A DNA stretch of 53,109 nucleotides from an uncultured PS1 clade bacterium (GCA_902624095.1 CACNWB010000011.1:1-53109), one strand, 5' to 3'; numbered from the stretch's first letter, positions 17,069 to 26,061 are shown. The notes: generated by a model from the sequence alone, not told the origin. Numbers and translations: made by a program.

Positions 17069-18361
17069 ATGACATCGCGCCTTCGCTCCTTTATCTCAAC
17101 CATGTTTGCCAGTCATCGCCTGCAAAATATCAAACGTTGGCTCCACGAAATGAAACGGCGTGTTTCGGGCCGGTCGCATCAGGTTGTTTATTTTCACCAG
17201 ATTGATGACCCTTACAGTCATTTGCTTGTGCAGGCATTGGCACGCGTGCAAAGCAGCTATGATATTGATCTTGAATTGCGCATTGTGCCGGCGCCAGCCG
17301 ATGATGCGGCACCTGAACGCGCCGCGCTGGAAGATTATTCGCGCCGTGATGCGGCGGCAGTCGCGCCGTTTTACGATTTACAATTTGACGATCCGGGCAG
17401 TCAGCCAACCGCAGAAATCTGCCAGCTTGCCGAACGCGCCTTGGTAGCAATTGGCAATAAGGTTACTACAGCGGTCGAAATTGGCGCAGCATTGTGGGCC
17501 GGCGATTCCCAGACACTGTCGAAAATGCCTCTCGTCAGTGACACCTTGGCCGCCGAACAGCGCGAAACTGGCAGGCGTGAACGCGAAGCATTGGGGCATT
17601 ATCTAGGCGGCACGCTCTATTATGCCGGCGAATGGTATTGGGGCATTGACCGCCTGCCCTATTTGGAGGAACGCCTGATCCAAATCGGCTTGCAGCGCAT
17701 CGGGCACCGCCAAGTGGTGCATTTTCAAACTCGCCCGCCTTTCATGTCAAAGCCCGCACAACGACGACTAACGCTGGAATTTTTTCCGTCCATACGCAGC
17801 CCCTACAGCTATATTTCCATGCCCGAAACGCTCGATCTACCCCGCCATTATCCGGTCGATATCGTTGTGCGTCCGGTGCTGCCCATGGTGATGCGGGATT
17901 TGCCCGTGCCGGCGGTGAAAGGGCGCTATATCATGCGCGATACTAAGCGCGAAGCTGACCGCATTGGCGTGCCGTTTGGACATATTTTTGATCCGGTTGG
18001 CGATCCAGTGCGGCGGTGCTACTCGCTCTTTGCCATGGCGGATGAAGCTGGCAAGGGCGGCGACCTGTTGTTGGCTTTTTGCAAAATGGCGTGGTCCGAA
18101 GGGATTGATGTTGGCAGCGATCAGGGCATCAGAATGGTGGTTGGCCGCGCTGGTCTTGACTGGGCGGCGGCCAGCGAGGTGATCGACAATACCGATTGGG
18201 AAGGCTCTATTGAGGAAAACCGACTGCAAATGATGGCGTCGGGCCTTTGGGGGGTGCCGAGCTACCGGCTGCTTGACGATAAGGGCCGGGAAGTTTTTTC
18301 CTGCTGGGGGCGCGATCGCATCTGGCTTTTGGCGCATGAAATTCAAAAGGCGCTTGCCTAG
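17069..18361 (+). CDS. Two-domain DsbA/HCCA-isomerase-like thioredoxin-fold protein
   Basis: 430 residues with two tandem DsbA-family domains. The first (about 35-215) contains YFHQIDDPYSHLLVQAL; the second (about 230-425) contains EFFPSIRSPYSYISMPE. Both carry the D/SPYS-Y/H motif of 2-hydroxychromene-2-carboxylate isomerases and kappa-class glutathione transferases in place of a CxxC dithiol, so glutathione-dependent chemistry is more likely than disulfide exchange. GLWGVPSYRL near 393 is the cis-proline loop (VPS). There is no signal peptide of normal form, so it is probably cytosolic. It is divergent from the DUF2256/photolyase operon, about 130 bases apart. Substrate unknown. Confidence 0.82.
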   Translation: MTSRLRSFISTMFASHRLQNIKRWLHEMKRRVSGRSHQVVYFHQIDDPYSHLLVQALARVQSSYDIDLELRIVPAPADDAAPERAALEDYSRRDAAAVAPFYDLQFDDPGSQPTAEICQLAERALVAIGNKVTTAVEIGAALWAGDSQTLSKMPLVSDTLAAEQRETGRREREALGHYLGGTLYYAGEWYWGIDRLPYLEERLIQIGLQRIGHRQVVHFQTRPPFMSKPAQRRLTLEFFPSIRSPYSYISMPETLDLPRHYPVDIVVRPVLPMVMRDLPVPAVKGRYIMRDTKREADRIGVPFGHIFDPVGDPVRRCYSLFAMADEAGKGGDLLLAFCKMAWSEGIDVGSDQGIRMVVGRAGLDWAAASEVIDNTDWEGSIEENRLQMMASGLWGVPSYRLLDDKGREVFSCWGRDRIWLLAHEIQKALA

Positions 18362-18717
18362 GATACGTGGGCAGTATTTCAAGCGGCTTTAATAGGCGCG
18401 TCTTTGTCTGATGCGGTAATGCCCGAAGCGGCAAGGGTTGTCGCGACGACCCGAGGGCATTTAGGTCGCAGCGACTTTTTGCAGTCCAAGGGATCATGAC
18501 AGGGAGGTGACTACAAGAATCTAAATTCCATTTGTAAACCGACGCATTGCGTTTTTCTGTCGATAGACTTTCAAAATCGCTACAATGCTGTTTCACGCTA
18601 GACGTTTGCACGAGTGCAGTGCAAACGTGATTTGCGGTCTGGAAAATGTTTAGGTGCGGGTGTTATAAAAGTGTTACGCAAAAGCCGTTTGTTGCCGACA
18701 TTTATTGAGGTTTTGCA
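18362..18717. other. Intergenic region upstream of the acyltransferase
   Basis: No convincing gene in these 356 bases; short frames lack ribosome-binding sites. The notable element is a 10-bp perfect inverted repeat at 18602-18628, listed separately. An isolated GGGAGGTGA at about 18501 has no usable start codon downstream. Confidence 0.5.
18602..18628. promoter_or_regulatory. 10-bp perfect inverted repeat, possible operator
   Basis: ACGTTTGCAC and GTGCAAACGT flank a 7-base spacer. The element lies 90 bases upstream of the acyltransferase start and is not followed by a T-run, so a protein-binding site (or a 5' leader hairpin) is more likely than a terminator. The binding factor is unknown. 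Confidence 0.45.
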
Positions 18718-19554
18718 ATGTTGATAGACGAATTCAGCTTCGCCTCGCCGAACGATCCGATTCCGAGAAAACTCGGAATACGCTGCGTCGAATTGCTGAC
18801 TGGCCAACCCTATCTAAAGCGCCTGTATCGCGACTATCAGCGAGATGCTTTACCACATAATCGGTTTTTTGACGAAGCCGTCGATCGCCTCAATTTGCGC
18901 GTTAACTGGCATGGGGTCCCGCTCGAAAAAATTCCTGCCAAAGGGCCTCTGATTTTTGTTGCCAATCATCCTTATGGTGTTCTGGACGGCATTGTCATTT
19001 GTTTGCTGGCGGCGCGCACCCGTGGTGATTTCAAAATTCTGATAAACGCGCTCTTGTGTCGTGCGCCAGAGCTAGACAATTATGTGTTGCCAGTCGATTT
19101 TGAGCTGACGCCGCAAGCCCTTCAGACCAATCTGACTTCACGTAAAGCTGCGCGTGAGCATTTGAACGCGGGTGGGTCGCTGATAGTTTTTCCCGCTGGC
19201 GGCATTTCCTCCACCCCAAAAATTTTCTCCCGCGACGCAATTGATGAAGACTGGGCACCGCTCGTCGGGCAGTTAATCCGGCGCACAGAGGCTAGCGTTG
19301 TGCCGGTATTTTTTGATGGCCAGAACAGCCTGCCCTATCAAGTTGCAAGCCATGTTAGCAATACGCTTCGCACAGCCTTGATCTACCACGAAGTGCGGCG
19401 CCGTGTTGGTTCCTCGCTTGATGTAGTGATCGGTGAACCGCTAAATTTCTCTGCTCTTGAAGTGCACATGCCACCGGCGAATCTGGCGCGCATGTTGCAG
19501 CGGCACACGCATGATTTGGCCGGAGTTCTGGAAAAAACATATCGAACCCACTAG
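18718..19554 (+). CDS. Lysophospholipid acyltransferase family protein
   Basis: 278 residues. The active-site block is ANHPYGVLDGI (His84 and Asp90), the H(x)5D variant of the PlsC/HxxxxD motif found in hemolysin/OlsB-like acyltransferases. A second block, VFPAGGISSTPKIFSRDAI (near 158-176), matches the FPEGxxS substrate-binding region, and VVPVFFDGQNS (near 197) the following block. It probably transfers an acyl chain from acyl-ACP or acyl-CoA to a membrane lipid precursor. No strong transmembrane helix; peripheral association is likely. The gene stands alone between a 356-base leader and the aldehyde dehydrogenase gene. Acceptor lipid not determinable. Confidence 0.85.
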   Translation: MLIDEFSFASPNDPIPRKLGIRCVELLTGQPYLKRLYRDYQRDALPHNRFFDEAVDRLNLRVNWHGVPLEKIPAKGPLIFVANHPYGVLDGIVICLLAARTRGDFKILINALLCRAPELDNYVLPVDFELTPQALQTNLTSRKAAREHLNAGGSLIVFPAGGISSTPKIFSRDAIDEDWAPLVGQLIRRTEASVVPVFFDGQNSLPYQVASHVSNTLRTALIYHEVRRRVGSSLDVVIGEPLNFSALEVHMPPANLARMLQRHTHDLAGVLEKTYRTH

Positions 19555-19650
19555 TGCTAGCGAATTTTCGAGCGGTTAGCAGCATTTTACGCTTGATTGG
19601 CGGTTTAAATCTGCTTTCATAAAAGCTAACAATTCTTGAGGGAGAAACTT

Positions 19651-21081
19651 ATGGAAAATTGCCTGAAATTTTATATCGACGGGGCTTGGGTTGAGCCGTC
19701 TGATCCGAAACCGTTTGACGTGATTAACCCGGCCAATGAACAAGTGATTGGTCAGATCATGCTTGGTAACGAAAATGACGTGAACAAGGCGGTTGCCGCC
19801 GCCAAGAAAGCCTTTTCGAGTTTTTCGCGCAGTACGGTTCAGGAGCGTCTTGAACTTCTGGATGCTATCATCGGGGCATATCAAAATCGGATTGACGAGG
19901 TCGCCGAAACCATCACCAGTGAGATGGGCGCACCGATATGGTTGTCTAAGGCGGCACAGGCCGCTATGGGCGTAGCCCATTTGTCAACCGCGCGCAGCGT
20001 TTTAGAAAATTATGAATTCCAAAAAGAACAAAACGGCACGCTGATTGCCAAGGAACCAGTGGGGGTTTGCGGTCTGATTACGCCGTGGAATTGGCCGATC
20101 AACCAAATCGCCTGTAAAGTTTCGCCCGCATTGGCCGCTGGGTGCACTATGGTCCTCAAGCCGTCGGAAGTGGCGCCGCTGAATGCAGCTCTGTTCGCTG
20201 AAATTCTGGACGATGCCGGTGTTCCTGCGGGTGTTTTTAATCTGGTTAACGGTGACGGGCCAACCGTCGGAGAGGCAATGTCTCAGCATCCAGATATCGA
20301 TATGATGTCGTTTACTGGTTCTACACGCGCTGGTGTTATGGTCGCTAAATCTTCCGCCGATACCGTTAAACGCGTGGCGCAAGAACTTGGCGGCAAGTCG
20401 GCTAACATTATTCTAGACGATGCTGATTTCAATAAAGCGGTTGCCCAAGGCGTGCAAAGTTGTTTTCAGAACTCTGGGCAATCGTGTAATGCTCCGACGC
20501 GGATGCTTGTTCCATCATCGCGACATGACGAAGTTGTCGAGATTGCCAAAGCTGCTGCTGAACAAGTCAAGGTTGGCGATCCGCATGCTGATGATACTGT
20601 CATCGGTCCAGTGGTGTCGGAAACCCAGTTCAATAAAATTCAGGGGCTAATTGAAAAAGCTATTGATGAAGGCACCGATCTCGTTACTGGTGGACCCGGC
20701 AAACCGGATGGTTTGAATGCCGGCTATTACGTCAAGCCGACCATTTTCGCTAATGTAACGAATGACATGACAATTGCACGCGAAGAGGTGTTTGGTCCGG
20801 TTCTTTCAATCCTAAAATATGAAACTGAAGAAGAGGCAATTGAGATTGCCAATGATACGGTTTACGGCCTTTCGGGTTACGTGCAGTCTAGCGATATTGA
20901 TCACGCGCGCGACGTAGCTTCGCAATTGCGGACAGGCAATGTGCACCTAAACGGAGCGTCTGTTGATTTAAACGCGCCGTTTGGCGGGTATAAACAATCT
21001 GGCAATGGCCGCGAATGGGGCGATCACGGGTTTGAGGATTTCCTCGAAACCAAAGCCGTCATGGGCTATGCCGCCGAATAA
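19651..21081 (+). CDS. NAD(P)+-dependent aldehyde dehydrogenase
   Basis: 476 residues from the ATG at 19651, which has a GAGGGAG Shine-Dalgarno; a TTG 15 bases upstream is less likely. Oxidises an aldehyde to a carboxylate. Typical ALDH motifs are present: ITPWNWP (near 143), KPSEVAP (near 170), the general-base Glu245 in AQELGGKS and the nucleophile Cys279 in QNSGQSCNAPTR. The EEVFGPVLSI segment binds the cofactor ribose. Substrate unknown; proximity to isovaleryl-CoA dehydrogenase suggests branched-chain or aliphatic aldehyde oxidation but the two are separated by a terminator. Slightly lower G+C in wobble positions than its neighbours. Confidence 0.9.
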   Translation: MENCLKFYIDGAWVEPSDPKPFDVINPANEQVIGQIMLGNENDVNKAVAAAKKAFSSFSRSTVQERLELLDAIIGAYQNRIDEVAETITSEMGAPIWLSKAAQAAMGVAHLSTARSVLENYEFQKEQNGTLIAKEPVGVCGLITPWNWPINQIACKVSPALAAGCTMVLKPSEVAPLNAALFAEILDDAGVPAGVFNLVNGDGPTVGEAMSQHPDIDMMSFTGSTRAGVMVAKSSADTVKRVAQELGGKSANIILDDADFNKAVAQGVQSCFQNSGQSCNAPTRMLVPSSRHDEVVEIAKAAAEQVKVGDPHADDTVIGPVVSETQFNKIQGLIEKAIDEGTDLVTGGPGKPDGLNAGYYVKPTIFANVTNDMTIAREEVFGPVLSILKYETEEEAIEIANDTVYGLSGYVQSSDIDHARDVASQLRTGNVHLNGASVDLNAPFGGYKQSGNGREWGDHGFEDFLETKAVMGYAAE

Positions 21082-21098
21082 TCCGGCTTAGAATTGTT

Positions 21099-21135
21099 CT
21101 GCCGGCTGCCCAAATACGGGTGGCCGGCAGTTTTT
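21099..21135 (+). terminator. Rho-independent terminator after the aldehyde dehydrogenase gene
   Basis: CTGCCGGC pairs perfectly with GCCGGCAG, extended inward by TGCCC/GGGTG (two G-T wobbles) around an AAATAC loop, then TTTTTCT. It ends only 27 bases before the chosen start of the next gene, so that gene's promoter must lie in or immediately after the hairpin, or it depends on readthrough. Confidence 0.85.
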
Positions 21136-21162
21136 CTATCTGTAAATGTGATGAGATCCTTC

Positions 21163-22335
21163 ATGCTGTCAAACAGTTACCCAATGCTGCAATTTAATCT
21201 CGGAGACGAGATCAATATGATGCGCGACAGCTTGCGCCGATTTGTCGATACCGAGCTTGCACCGCGCGCCGATGAAATAGACCGTACCGATACTTTCCCG
21301 CGCGAATTATGGACCCCGATGGGCGAAATGGGTCTACACGGGCTGACGGTTTCGGAAGAATATGGCGGTGTCGGGCTGGGCTATTTGGCACAAGCGATTG
21401 CGGTTGAAGAATTGAGCCGCGGGTCGGCCTCTGTTGGCCTGTCATTTGGGGCGCATTCCAATTTATGCGTGAACCAGATTTTCCGTTGGGGCAGCGATGC
21501 CCAGAAAAGTAAATATCTGCCCAAGCTGGTATCGGGCGAGCATTTGGGAGCGCTTGCTATGTCAGAAAGCGGCGCCGGGTCCGATGTTGTGTCAATGTCG
21601 CTGCGGGCTGAGCCCAAGGGTGACCATTTTGTGCTGAACGGTGGCAAATTCTGGATCACAAACGGGCCATCGGCCGATGTGTTGGTGGTCTATGCTAAAA
21701 CCGAGCCAGAAGCCGCCGCGCACGGCATCACCGCTTTTATTATAGAAAAGGATTTTGCTGGTTTTCGCTGTGCCCAGAAGCTGGACAAGCTGGGCCATCG
21801 GGGTTCAGAAACCGGCGAGCTGGTGTTTGAAGATTGCGCGGTGCCGGTGGAAAATATTCTGGGCTCGCTCAATGGCGGGGTCGGCGTGTTGATGAGTGGG
21901 CTGGATTTCGAGCGTGCTGTGTTGGCCGCCTGGCCTTTAGGCATCATGCAGGCCTGTCTGGATACGGTGTTGCCTTACGTGCATCAGCGCACACAATTTG
22001 GCGAACCGATCGGCACGTTTCAGCTGATACAGGGCAAGCTAGCCGACATGTATACCCGGCTCAGCGCCACGCGGGCTTATGTTTACGCAGTCAATCAGGC
22101 GTGCGACCGCGGCGAGACAACCCGCAAAGATGCGGCGGCAGCGATTTTATTCGCCGGTGAAAATGCCACCCAGTGCGCGCTGGATGCCATTCAACTTATG
22201 GGTGGCAATGGCTACGTGAACGACAATCCCGTGGGGCGCTATTTGCGCGATGCCAAACTGGCTGAAATCGGTGCCGGCACGTCGGAAATCCGCCGCATGC
22301 TGATCGGCCGGGAGTTGTTTTCTGAGGTTAACTGA
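21163..22335 (+). CDS. ivd: Isovaleryl-CoA dehydrogenase
   Basis: 390 residues from the ATG at 21163 ([13 protein letters not shown] matches the usual alphaproteobacterial N-terminus); the open frame extends back to 21094 into the terminator. FAD enzyme oxidising isovaleryl-CoA to 3-methylcrotonyl-CoA in leucine breakdown. Family features: [32 protein letters not shown] (FAD-binding), [16 protein letters not shown], and the catalytic Glu in [19 protein letters not shown], the position specific to IVD-like members. QLMGGNGY and AGTSEIRR close the C-terminal domain. Other leucine-pathway genes (methylcrotonyl-CoA carboxylase, HMG-CoA lyase) are not in the window. No strong Shine-Dalgarno. Confidence 0.9.
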   Translation: MLSNSYPMLQFNLGDEINMMRDSLRRFVDTELAPRADEIDRTDTFPRELWTPMGEMGLHGLTVSEEYGGVGLGYLAQAIAVEELSRGSASVGLSFGAHSNLCVNQIFRWGSDAQKSKYLPKLVSGEHLGALAMSESGAGSDVVSMSLRAEPKGDHFVLNGGKFWITNGPSADVLVVYAKTEPEAAAHGITAFIIEKDFAGFRCAQKLDKLGHRGSETGELVFEDCAVPVENILGSLNGGVGVLMSGLDFERAVLAAWPLGIMQACLDTVLPYVHQRTQFGEPIGTFQLIQGKLADMYTRLSATRAYVYAVNQACDRGETTRKDAAAAILFAGENATQCALDAIQLMGGNGYVNDNPVGRYLRDAKLAEIGAGTSEIRRMLIGRELFSEVN

Positions 22336-22374
22336 GCTGTTTTAACAAAGCATTAGCCAGCCGTTAGCTATTCA

Positions 22375-23991
22375 TTAACGACGTTGCGTGTCCAGCAGCA
22401 TCAAGGTAATGATCACTGGCACCAGCCCGACCAGAATAATCATCAGAGCGGGCAGGGCGGCTTCTTCAACCTGCCCCATCGAGGCGCGCATATAGACCAG
22501 CGTGGCGAGCGTGTCGAAATCGAATGGGCGCAAAACTAGGGTTGCGGGAAGTTCCTTCATCACATCAACAAACACGAGCAACAAGGCCGCCAGAATCGGC
22601 GGACGCAGCAGGAAGATATGCACGCGAAACAGGGTCTGGCTGCGCGTGGTACCAAGGCTGCGGGCGGCCATGTCCATATTTGGTGTAATGCGTCCAAAAC
22701 CAGCCTCCAATGTGCCATGCGCCAGCGCTAGAAACCGCACCGAATAAGCAAAAACAAGCGCCACCATCGTGCCGCTGAACACCGCGCCATTGCCCAGCGC
22801 GCGATCAAGCCCCGTGAGAGTAATCATAATGCCGATGGCGAGCACCGTGCCCGGGATGGCATAACCAAGTGCAGAAAAGTTGACCAGCGCGCGCATAGCG
22901 CGAATGCGGCTGGAACGTGCACCATAGGCCAGTAATAGGCCAAGCCCGGTCGTTATGGCAGCGGCAATTGCCGCAAGCATGAAAGAATTGGTGGCCGCAC
23001 TTTGCAAGTCAGTCGTGATATGCTGGCCGAGCGCGTTTGAAATCAACGCGAATGTGGGCGCAATAAAGCCGAGAAAAACTGGCAGCAAACATGTCATGAA
23101 AGCCGCCATCGCACCGGCTTTGCCAGGTATAAAGCGGGGCAGAGAGTGTTGTCGCCCATGTTGTGCGCTATAAGTGCCTGTGTGCCGCTGGGTTCGTTCA
23201 ACCAGCGAAAGCAGGGCAATGAAGCCCAACAGCATAAGTGCCATTTGTGCTGCGCCGACCAGACTGCCGCGCACCAGCCATGTGTCATAAACCCCGATAG
23301 TGAGTGTCTCGACGCCCAAATGCTCGACCGCGCCGATATCGTTTAGACATTCCATCAGCACCAAAGCCACGCCAACCGCCACCGCCGGGCGCGCCAGTGG
23401 CAGGCCGATGCGCCAGAAACACCCTGTTGGGGATAGTCCCAACGTGCGCGCCGCTTCAATAAGTGTGGTCGATTGCTGGATGAAAGCTGCGCGGGCCGAC
23501 AAAAACACATAAGGATATAAAACAAGGCTCATTACACCGATTGCGCCGCCTATCGAATGAATGTGAGGATAGGCATTGGTGTAAAACAGTGCCGACCAGA
23601 CTGCATAGAAAGGGCCAGCCTGGTCCAACATATCAGAATAGCTATAGGCCGACAGATAAGTTGGCATGGCAAGCGGCAGCAACAAAGCCCAGGCAAAAAC
23701 CCGCCGACCTGGAAACTGACAAAAAGTAACCAACCAGGCGGTTATGGTGCCGGTGGCCGCACATATAATGCCGACACCCAGCATGAGTTGAAATGTGGTA
23801 GCGAGTTGGACGGGAATGACATGCGCGATCAAATGCGGCCAGACACCTTCGTCCTCGCCAAAGCTAAGCCAGATGAGCGCAAATATCGGCAGTGCCATAA
23901 TGCCGGCCAACGCCAAACTACTCCACAGCCAGCCATCGCGCCAAATCTGGCTTGGGGAGCGCAACGCTCGTGGGATGTATGCAGAAGACAT
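22375..23991 (-). CDS. Ferric iron ABC transporter permease (two fused permease domains)
   Basis: 538 residues from the ATG at 23991. Two BPD_transp_1 domains are fused in one chain, as in FbpB/SfuB/HitB. The N-terminal half has the EAA loop with EAARTLGLSPTGCFWRIGLP (near 185-204); the second half has MAARSLGTTRSQTLFRVHI (near 437-455). About twelve membrane segments are predicted by eye. It would move ferric iron, delivered by a periplasmic binding protein, across the inner membrane. Neither the binding protein nor the ATPase is adjacent in this window, so it is an orphan component. The gene converges on ivd with 40 bases between. Confidence 0.88.
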   Translation of the reverse strand: MSSAYIPRALRSPSQIWRDGWLWSSLALAGIMALPIFALIWLSFGEDEGVWPHLIAHVIPVQLATTFQLMLGVGIICAATGTITAWLVTFCQFPGRRVFAWALLLPLAMPTYLSAYSYSDMLDQAGPFYAVWSALFYTNAYPHIHSIGGAIGVMSLVLYPYVFLSARAAFIQQSTTLIEAARTLGLSPTGCFWRIGLPLARPAVAVGVALVLMECLNDIGAVEHLGVETLTIGVYDTWLVRGSLVGAAQMALMLLGFIALLSLVERTQRHTGTYSAQHGRQHSLPRFIPGKAGAMAAFMTCLLPVFLGFIAPTFALISNALGQHITTDLQSAATNSFMLAAIAAAITTGLGLLLAYGARSSRIRAMRALVNFSALGYAIPGTVLAIGIMITLTGLDRALGNGAVFSGTMVALVFAYSVRFLALAHGTLEAGFGRITPNMDMAARSLGTTRSQTLFRVHIFLLRPPILAALLLVFVDVMKELPATLVLRPFDFDTLATLVYMRASMGQVEEAALPALMIILVGLVPVIITLMLLDTQRR

Positions 23992-24116
23992 GGACAAAAT
24001 TCAGAAAAAATCTGTGCTCTTTTCGGAACCACCTCAAAAGCAGGTATGAGGCACAATTAGGAATGATTTTCAGCTTGAACGTAGAAAAATAAACAATGCT
24101 TGGCAATGATGACGCG

Positions 24117-24302
24117 TTAACCGCCCGTGCGACAGGCCGATGCAGCCGCCATCAGTTCGCGCGCGATCTCTTCAGCCTCGTCGGGGAAAAAATCCATCGG
24201 TATCTCACCAGCCGAACTTGAGATGAAAATTCTGACCATATTTGTATCGGTGGCTCCGATACGTAATTCGGCCTCGTTTTCGGATGGTGTGTTGATACCC
24301 AT
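24117..24302 (-). CDS. Small acidic protein, DUF6324-like
   Basis: 61 residues from the ATG at 24302, chosen because GGAG lies 6 bases upstream; an ATG at 24314 is possible. The sequence has EAELRIGATDTNMVRIFIS, an IPMDFFPDEAEEIAREL helix-forming segment and a short C-terminal tail with one cysteine. It resembles what I recall as DUF6324, a small alphaproteobacterial family of unknown role. It is acidic, without membrane segments, and likely forms a beta-hairpin plus helix. Neighbours (iron permease and tRNA-His) give no functional clue. Confidence 0.65.
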   Translation of the reverse strand: MGINTPSENEAELRIGATDTNMVRIFISSSAGEIPMDFFPDEAEEIARELMAAASACRTGG

Positions 24303-24494
24303 TGAGTTCTCCATGTCTTGCGCCAAGGGGGCTAACCTACGACCAATTATGGGGCCTGTGAAGTTTTGTGAATTGGTGTTTTGGGCCGCTTTTCAGGTAA
24401 AGCAGATTTCGTGTGGCAATGCGCTTGAACTTTCGTCTAAAGGCCACTATTTTTCGAAACTCCAGTGCAAGGCTTGTTCTTGTGGTGGTTCGGT

Positions 24495-24571
24495 GCTGCC
24501 TTAGCTCAGTTGGTTAGAGCGCTAGATTGTGGATCTAGAGGTCCCCCGTTCAATTCGGGGAGGCAGTACCA
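24495..24571 (+). tRNA. tRNA-His (anticodon GTG), CCA encoded
   Basis: Full cloverleaf: acceptor GCTGCCT with AGGCAGT, D-arm GCTC/GAGC, anticodon stem CTAGA/TCTAG with loop TTGTGGA (anticodon GTG), T-arm CCCCG/CGGGG with loop TTCAATT, discriminator A73 and encoded CCA. There is no extra G at position -1; instead the first pair is G1:U72 with A73, the alphaproteobacterial tRNA-His form. Its 3' half is repeated in decayed form at 27761 and 28991, which suggests it served as an integration site. Confidence 0.96.
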
Positions 24572-24587
24572 TTTTTTAGACAATAAA
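24528..24587 (+). repeat. tRNA-His 3' half plus downstream, parental copy of a three-copy repeat (att-like)
   Basis: From the anticodon loop to the ACAATAAA after the CCA. The copy at 27761-27819 matches at about 50 of 60 positions, including six to seven T residues and ACAATAAA beyond the tRNA end. A third, shorter copy at 28991-29023 matches 27 of 33 bases. This copy lies in the functional tRNA. Confidence 0.75.
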
Positions 24588-24603
24588 ACAATATCTTAAC
24601 AAT

Positions 24604-24632
24604 GCCCTCAGCTTTTCGGCTTGGGCCTTTTT
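24604..24632 (+). terminator. Probable terminator after tRNA-His
   Basis: GCCC/GGGC with inner AGC/GCT (small internal loop) around TTTTCG, followed by CTTTTT. Moderately stable; positioned 33 bases after the tRNA CCA. Confidence 0.6.
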
Positions 24633-24811
24633 GCAGTTTTGATACTTCGAGTTAGGGCCCTGACGGTCAATAAAGGGCAGGGATGGATAATTCACCGATT
24701 TCACGGTTCAAAGTTCTCAAGCCAAAAACGAATGTGTCCACCAAACTCATGCATCTTGCATTGCCTCTGAATTGAGGTTCGGTATAGGCTTGTTGAAAGT
24801 GGGAGAGAGAT

Positions 24812-25612
24812 ATGGATTCAGAACTTGTTTTAGAACGCCGAGATTCAAATGTATTGTGGCTAACGCTTAACCAGCCAGAAAAACGAAACCCCTTGTCATC
24901 TGAGATGATCGCTAGTTTATCGGGATTGCTCGAAAAAGCATACAAAGATGAGACGGTCAGGGTGATTGTTTTGGCGTCAACTGGTCCGGTTTTTAGCGCG
25001 GGCCATGATTTGTCCGAAATGAACCAGCGTGCGGACGAAGATGCTGCCGCATTCTCCCAACGAGTTGGGTCTATTCTGGAAAAATGTGCCACCATGATGA
25101 AGGGGATGGTTCACGCGCCAAAGCCTGTCATCGCATGTGTTCAGGGCACGGCAACGGCCGCGGGCTGCCAACTTGTGTCGGCATGTGATTTGGCAATCGC
25201 TGCCAGCGACGCAGGCTTTTGCACGCCTGGGGTCAATGTGGGGGTGTTCTGTACAACCCCGCTTGTCGGCATTGGCAGAAACCTGTCACGCAAACATGCC
25301 ATGGAAATGGCATTAACGGGTGACATGTTCAGTGCAGATGATGCCGTTCAATTCGGGTTAATTAATCGCCATGTAAGCGGCAATGAATTACAAAAAGAGA
25401 CGGAGGCATTGGCTAACAAAATTGCATCTCGGTCAGCCCAAAGCATTCGAGATGGAAAGCATATTTTCTACCAGCAAATTGAAATGCCTCTTTCAGATGC
25501 CTTTTCTCTGGCTAATGAAGCAATGCGCGCCGCGGTTACGAAAACTGAGGATGCCGAGGAGGGGCGGCGCGCTTTCCTGGATAAAAATACTCCGAGATGG
25601 GACGGGTTATAA
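24812..25612 (+). CDS. Enoyl-CoA hydratase/isomerase family protein, ECHDC3-like
   Basis: 266-residue crotonase fold protein. It has LNQPEKRNPLS near 19, the oxyanion-hole segment FSAGHDLSEM (near 61-70) and GTATAAGCQLVSACDLAIA (near 112-130). Both glutamates used by classical hydratases are missing: the first position is Gln120 and the second falls at Gly140 in TPGVNVG. This combination is typical of ECHDC3-like members whose activity is not settled. A GGGAGAGA Shine-Dalgarno precedes the ATG. The next gene's ATG overlaps its stop by one base. It is the first gene of the segment bounded by tRNA-His-like repeats. Confidence 0.85.
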   Translation: MDSELVLERRDSNVLWLTLNQPEKRNPLSSEMIASLSGLLEKAYKDETVRVIVLASTGPVFSAGHDLSEMNQRADEDAAAFSQRVGSILEKCATMMKGMVHAPKPVIACVQGTATAAGCQLVSACDLAIAASDAGFCTPGVNVGVFCTTPLVGIGRNLSRKHAMEMALTGDMFSADDAVQFGLINRHVSGNELQKETEALANKIASRSAQSIRDGKHIFYQQIEMPLSDAFSLANEAMRAAVTKTEDAEEGRRAFLDKNTPRWDGL

Positions 25613-26061
25613 TGCGGATAGAAAGTGATGAGGCTCTCATTGCTTTAATACGAAAACTGCGGCGTGTTGCTGTTTTGGGGGTCAGCAACAAAGTCGATCG
25701 CCCCAGTAATCAGGTTTTTAAGTTCTGGCGCAAACTAGGCGTGGATGCGGTGCCGGTGAATCCCAAATTGGCCTCACAAGAGATTGACGGGTGTTGCGTT
25801 ATGCCTGATTTGTCTTCCATCGTGCAACCGGTGGACATGGTAGATATTTTCCGTGACAGCTCTTTTCTTCCTGAAATCACTGACCAAGTTATAGCTCTCA
25901 AAGTGCCTGCTCTATGGACGCAATTGGGTGTTACTCACGCGGAGGCTGAGAAGAAGGCCCTTGCAAATGGCGTGAGCTTAGTCGTCAACAAATGCCCTGC
26001 TCAGGAGATACCAAGATTGGAAAAATACGGCTATGGTTTTGATTTTGTCTCGCGATCATAA
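25612..26061 (+). CDS. CoA-binding domain protein (YccU family)
   Basis: 149 residues from the ATG at 25612, which overlaps the crotonase stop (TAATG). A Rossmann-type CoA-binding fold is shown by VAVLGVSNKVDRPSNQVFK near residue 20 and by VPVNPKLASQEIDG, then VDMVDIFRDSSFLPEI and VPALWTQLGV. The final CPAQEI block is the usual end of the family. These single-domain proteins bind CoA or acyl-CoA and their role is uncertain. Co-transcription with a crotonase suggests both handle an acyl-CoA. Same cargo segment as the downstream photolyase, which is convergent. Confidence 0.88.
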   Translation: MRIESDEALIALIRKLRRVAVLGVSNKVDRPSNQVFKFWRKLGVDAVPVNPKLASQEIDGCCVMPDLSSIVQPVDMVDIFRDSSFLPEITDQVIALKVPALWTQLGVTHAEAEKKALANGVSLVVNKCPAQEIPRLEKYGYGFDFVSRS

